Shown here: positions 63,675 to 64,000 of the stretch, piece after piece
Layout: every line of letters begins with the position of its first letter
Numbering within the stretch: position 1 is the stretch's first letter
Origin: Candidatus Thorarchaeota archaeon
Lineage (GTDB): Archaea; Asgardarchaeota; Thorarchaeia; Thorarchaeales; Thorarchaeaceae
Assembly: GCA_030612005.1 (NCBI GenBank)
Contig: JAUWOU010000004.1
Span: forward strand, 1 to 64,000
Reading direction: 5' to 3'
Length of the DNA: 64,000 bases
Translations under genes and position numbers: made by a program
Notes under the pieces: model-generated
Told to the model about the DNA's origin: nothing
The model's input: the letters and a program-made list of their open reading frames with translations, nothing else
Databases searched by the model: none

Positions 63675-64000
63675 TTATGCACTTCGAACTACAGGGTCTT
63701 CACTAACCTTTGAGCTCTGAAGTTTTCTAGCCTCACGAAGTACTGAGCTTGGCGCGTCTTTCTTTAAACGAGACCGCGATCCAGGATTTAATTGGAGAAT
63801 AAACGACCTCAAATCGGATGATGTGGGGACTCCCGAAATCTTCTGCATTCCTGATACGAGTGTGGGAACAACGAGAATACTGTACGCTTCTGCTATGTGA
63901 TAATGTTTGTCTACATTAACTTCGAATACTGATTGATGTAGTCCAAGCTCCTCTGATTCCTCTTCTAACATAGTCTTGAGTACGTCGCACCATACACAAT
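63675..64000 (-). CDS. Thioredoxin-like protein, 5' end outside the window
   Basis: On the minus strand the frame runs from the window edge through CVWCDVLKTMLEEESEEL to 63675. CVWC is a thioredoxin-type CxxC pair, and EAYSILVVPTLV carries the cis-proline (VPT) of the fold. About 50 C-terminal residues extend beyond the fold and are basic (SRSRLKKD). The start is beyond base 64000; the internal ATG at 63971 is not it. A redox or disulfide role is likely. Confidence 0.8.
   Translation of the reverse strand, partial: CVWCDVLKTMLEEESEELGLHQSVFEVNVDKHYHIAEAYSILVVPTLVSGMQKISGVPTSSDLRSFILQLNPGSRSRLKKDAPSSVLREARKLQSSKVSEDPVVRSA

Noticed and set aside
1-64000. CRISPR arrays, rRNA genes, integrases or TnpA
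   Set aside because: None was found by reading the sequence; only one tRNA and TnpB-type elements were seen.

Overview
The window is archaeal and most likely from an Asgard archaeon close to Thorarchaeia. The placement is inference, from family content only. Archaeal markers seen are A-type ATP synthase subunits, SRP54, ribosomal proteins L10e, S8e and L35Ae, deoxyhypusine synthase, TrmY, family 4 uracil-DNA glycosylase, ADP-forming acyl-CoA synthetase and an archaeal RqcH. The Asgard flavour comes from four roadblock/LC7 proteins, an MglA/Arf-like small GTPase, a zinc-finger plus VWA protein with a Sec23/24-like layout, and an EMC6-like membrane protein. Genes are tightly packed with mixed strands, and Shine-Dalgarno sites of the GGAGG or GGTG type precede many starts.

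Layout. 1-8950: end of a radical SAM gene, a small conserved gene, a split ATP synthase cluster on the minus strand (atpF, atpA, udg, membrane protein, atpB, then a truncated gene), pyrI, srp54 and trmY. 8950-16825: an accessory island, richer in G+C than its flanks, with a large TnpB element and a three-gene operon (83, 218 and about 1647 residues) that I do not recognise. The big protein carries a PD-(D/E)XK nuclease-like site, and three equally spaced palindromes lie in front of its second gene. 16858-27052: a DRG/Obg-like GTPase, trmJ, L10e, several membrane or surface proteins, deoxyhypusine synthase and L35Ae. 27034-31084: a radical SAM protein and acdA/acdB, whose genes are separated by a leftover TnpB right end. 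31074-38854: an unknown helical protein, a cis-prenyltransferase and the GTPase/roadblock/Sec23-like cluster, interrupted by a frameshifted tnpB. 39019-43904: smc-scpA-scpB. 43921-49055: hypE, hypA, S8e and several unknowns. 49105-54524: a fumarate reductase/succinate dehydrogenase pair and class I fumarase. 54677-64000: prepilin peptidase, KaiC-like ATPase, an Lrp-type regulator, EMC6-like protein, RqcH, two CBS proteins, dihydroorotase, AMMECR1, nadC, tRNA-Glu and the end of a thioredoxin-like gene.

How the parts fit. Housekeeping genes cover ATP synthesis, pyrimidine and NAD synthesis, protein targeting, ribosome quality control, tRNA modification and chromosome condensation. Energy genes suggest a partial TCA branch (fumarate, succinate and malate interconversion), acyl-CoA to ATP conversion, and [NiFe]-hydrogenase maturation. 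Mobile DNA is of the TnpB type in three forms: intact with an unusual active site, frameshifted, and a 3'-end-only remnant. No TnpA, integrase or CRISPR array was seen.

The best candidates for something undescribed are the 10.9-16.7 kb operon with its 31-bp-phased palindromes, and the Sec23-like/GTPase/roadblock neighbourhood at 33-39 kb.
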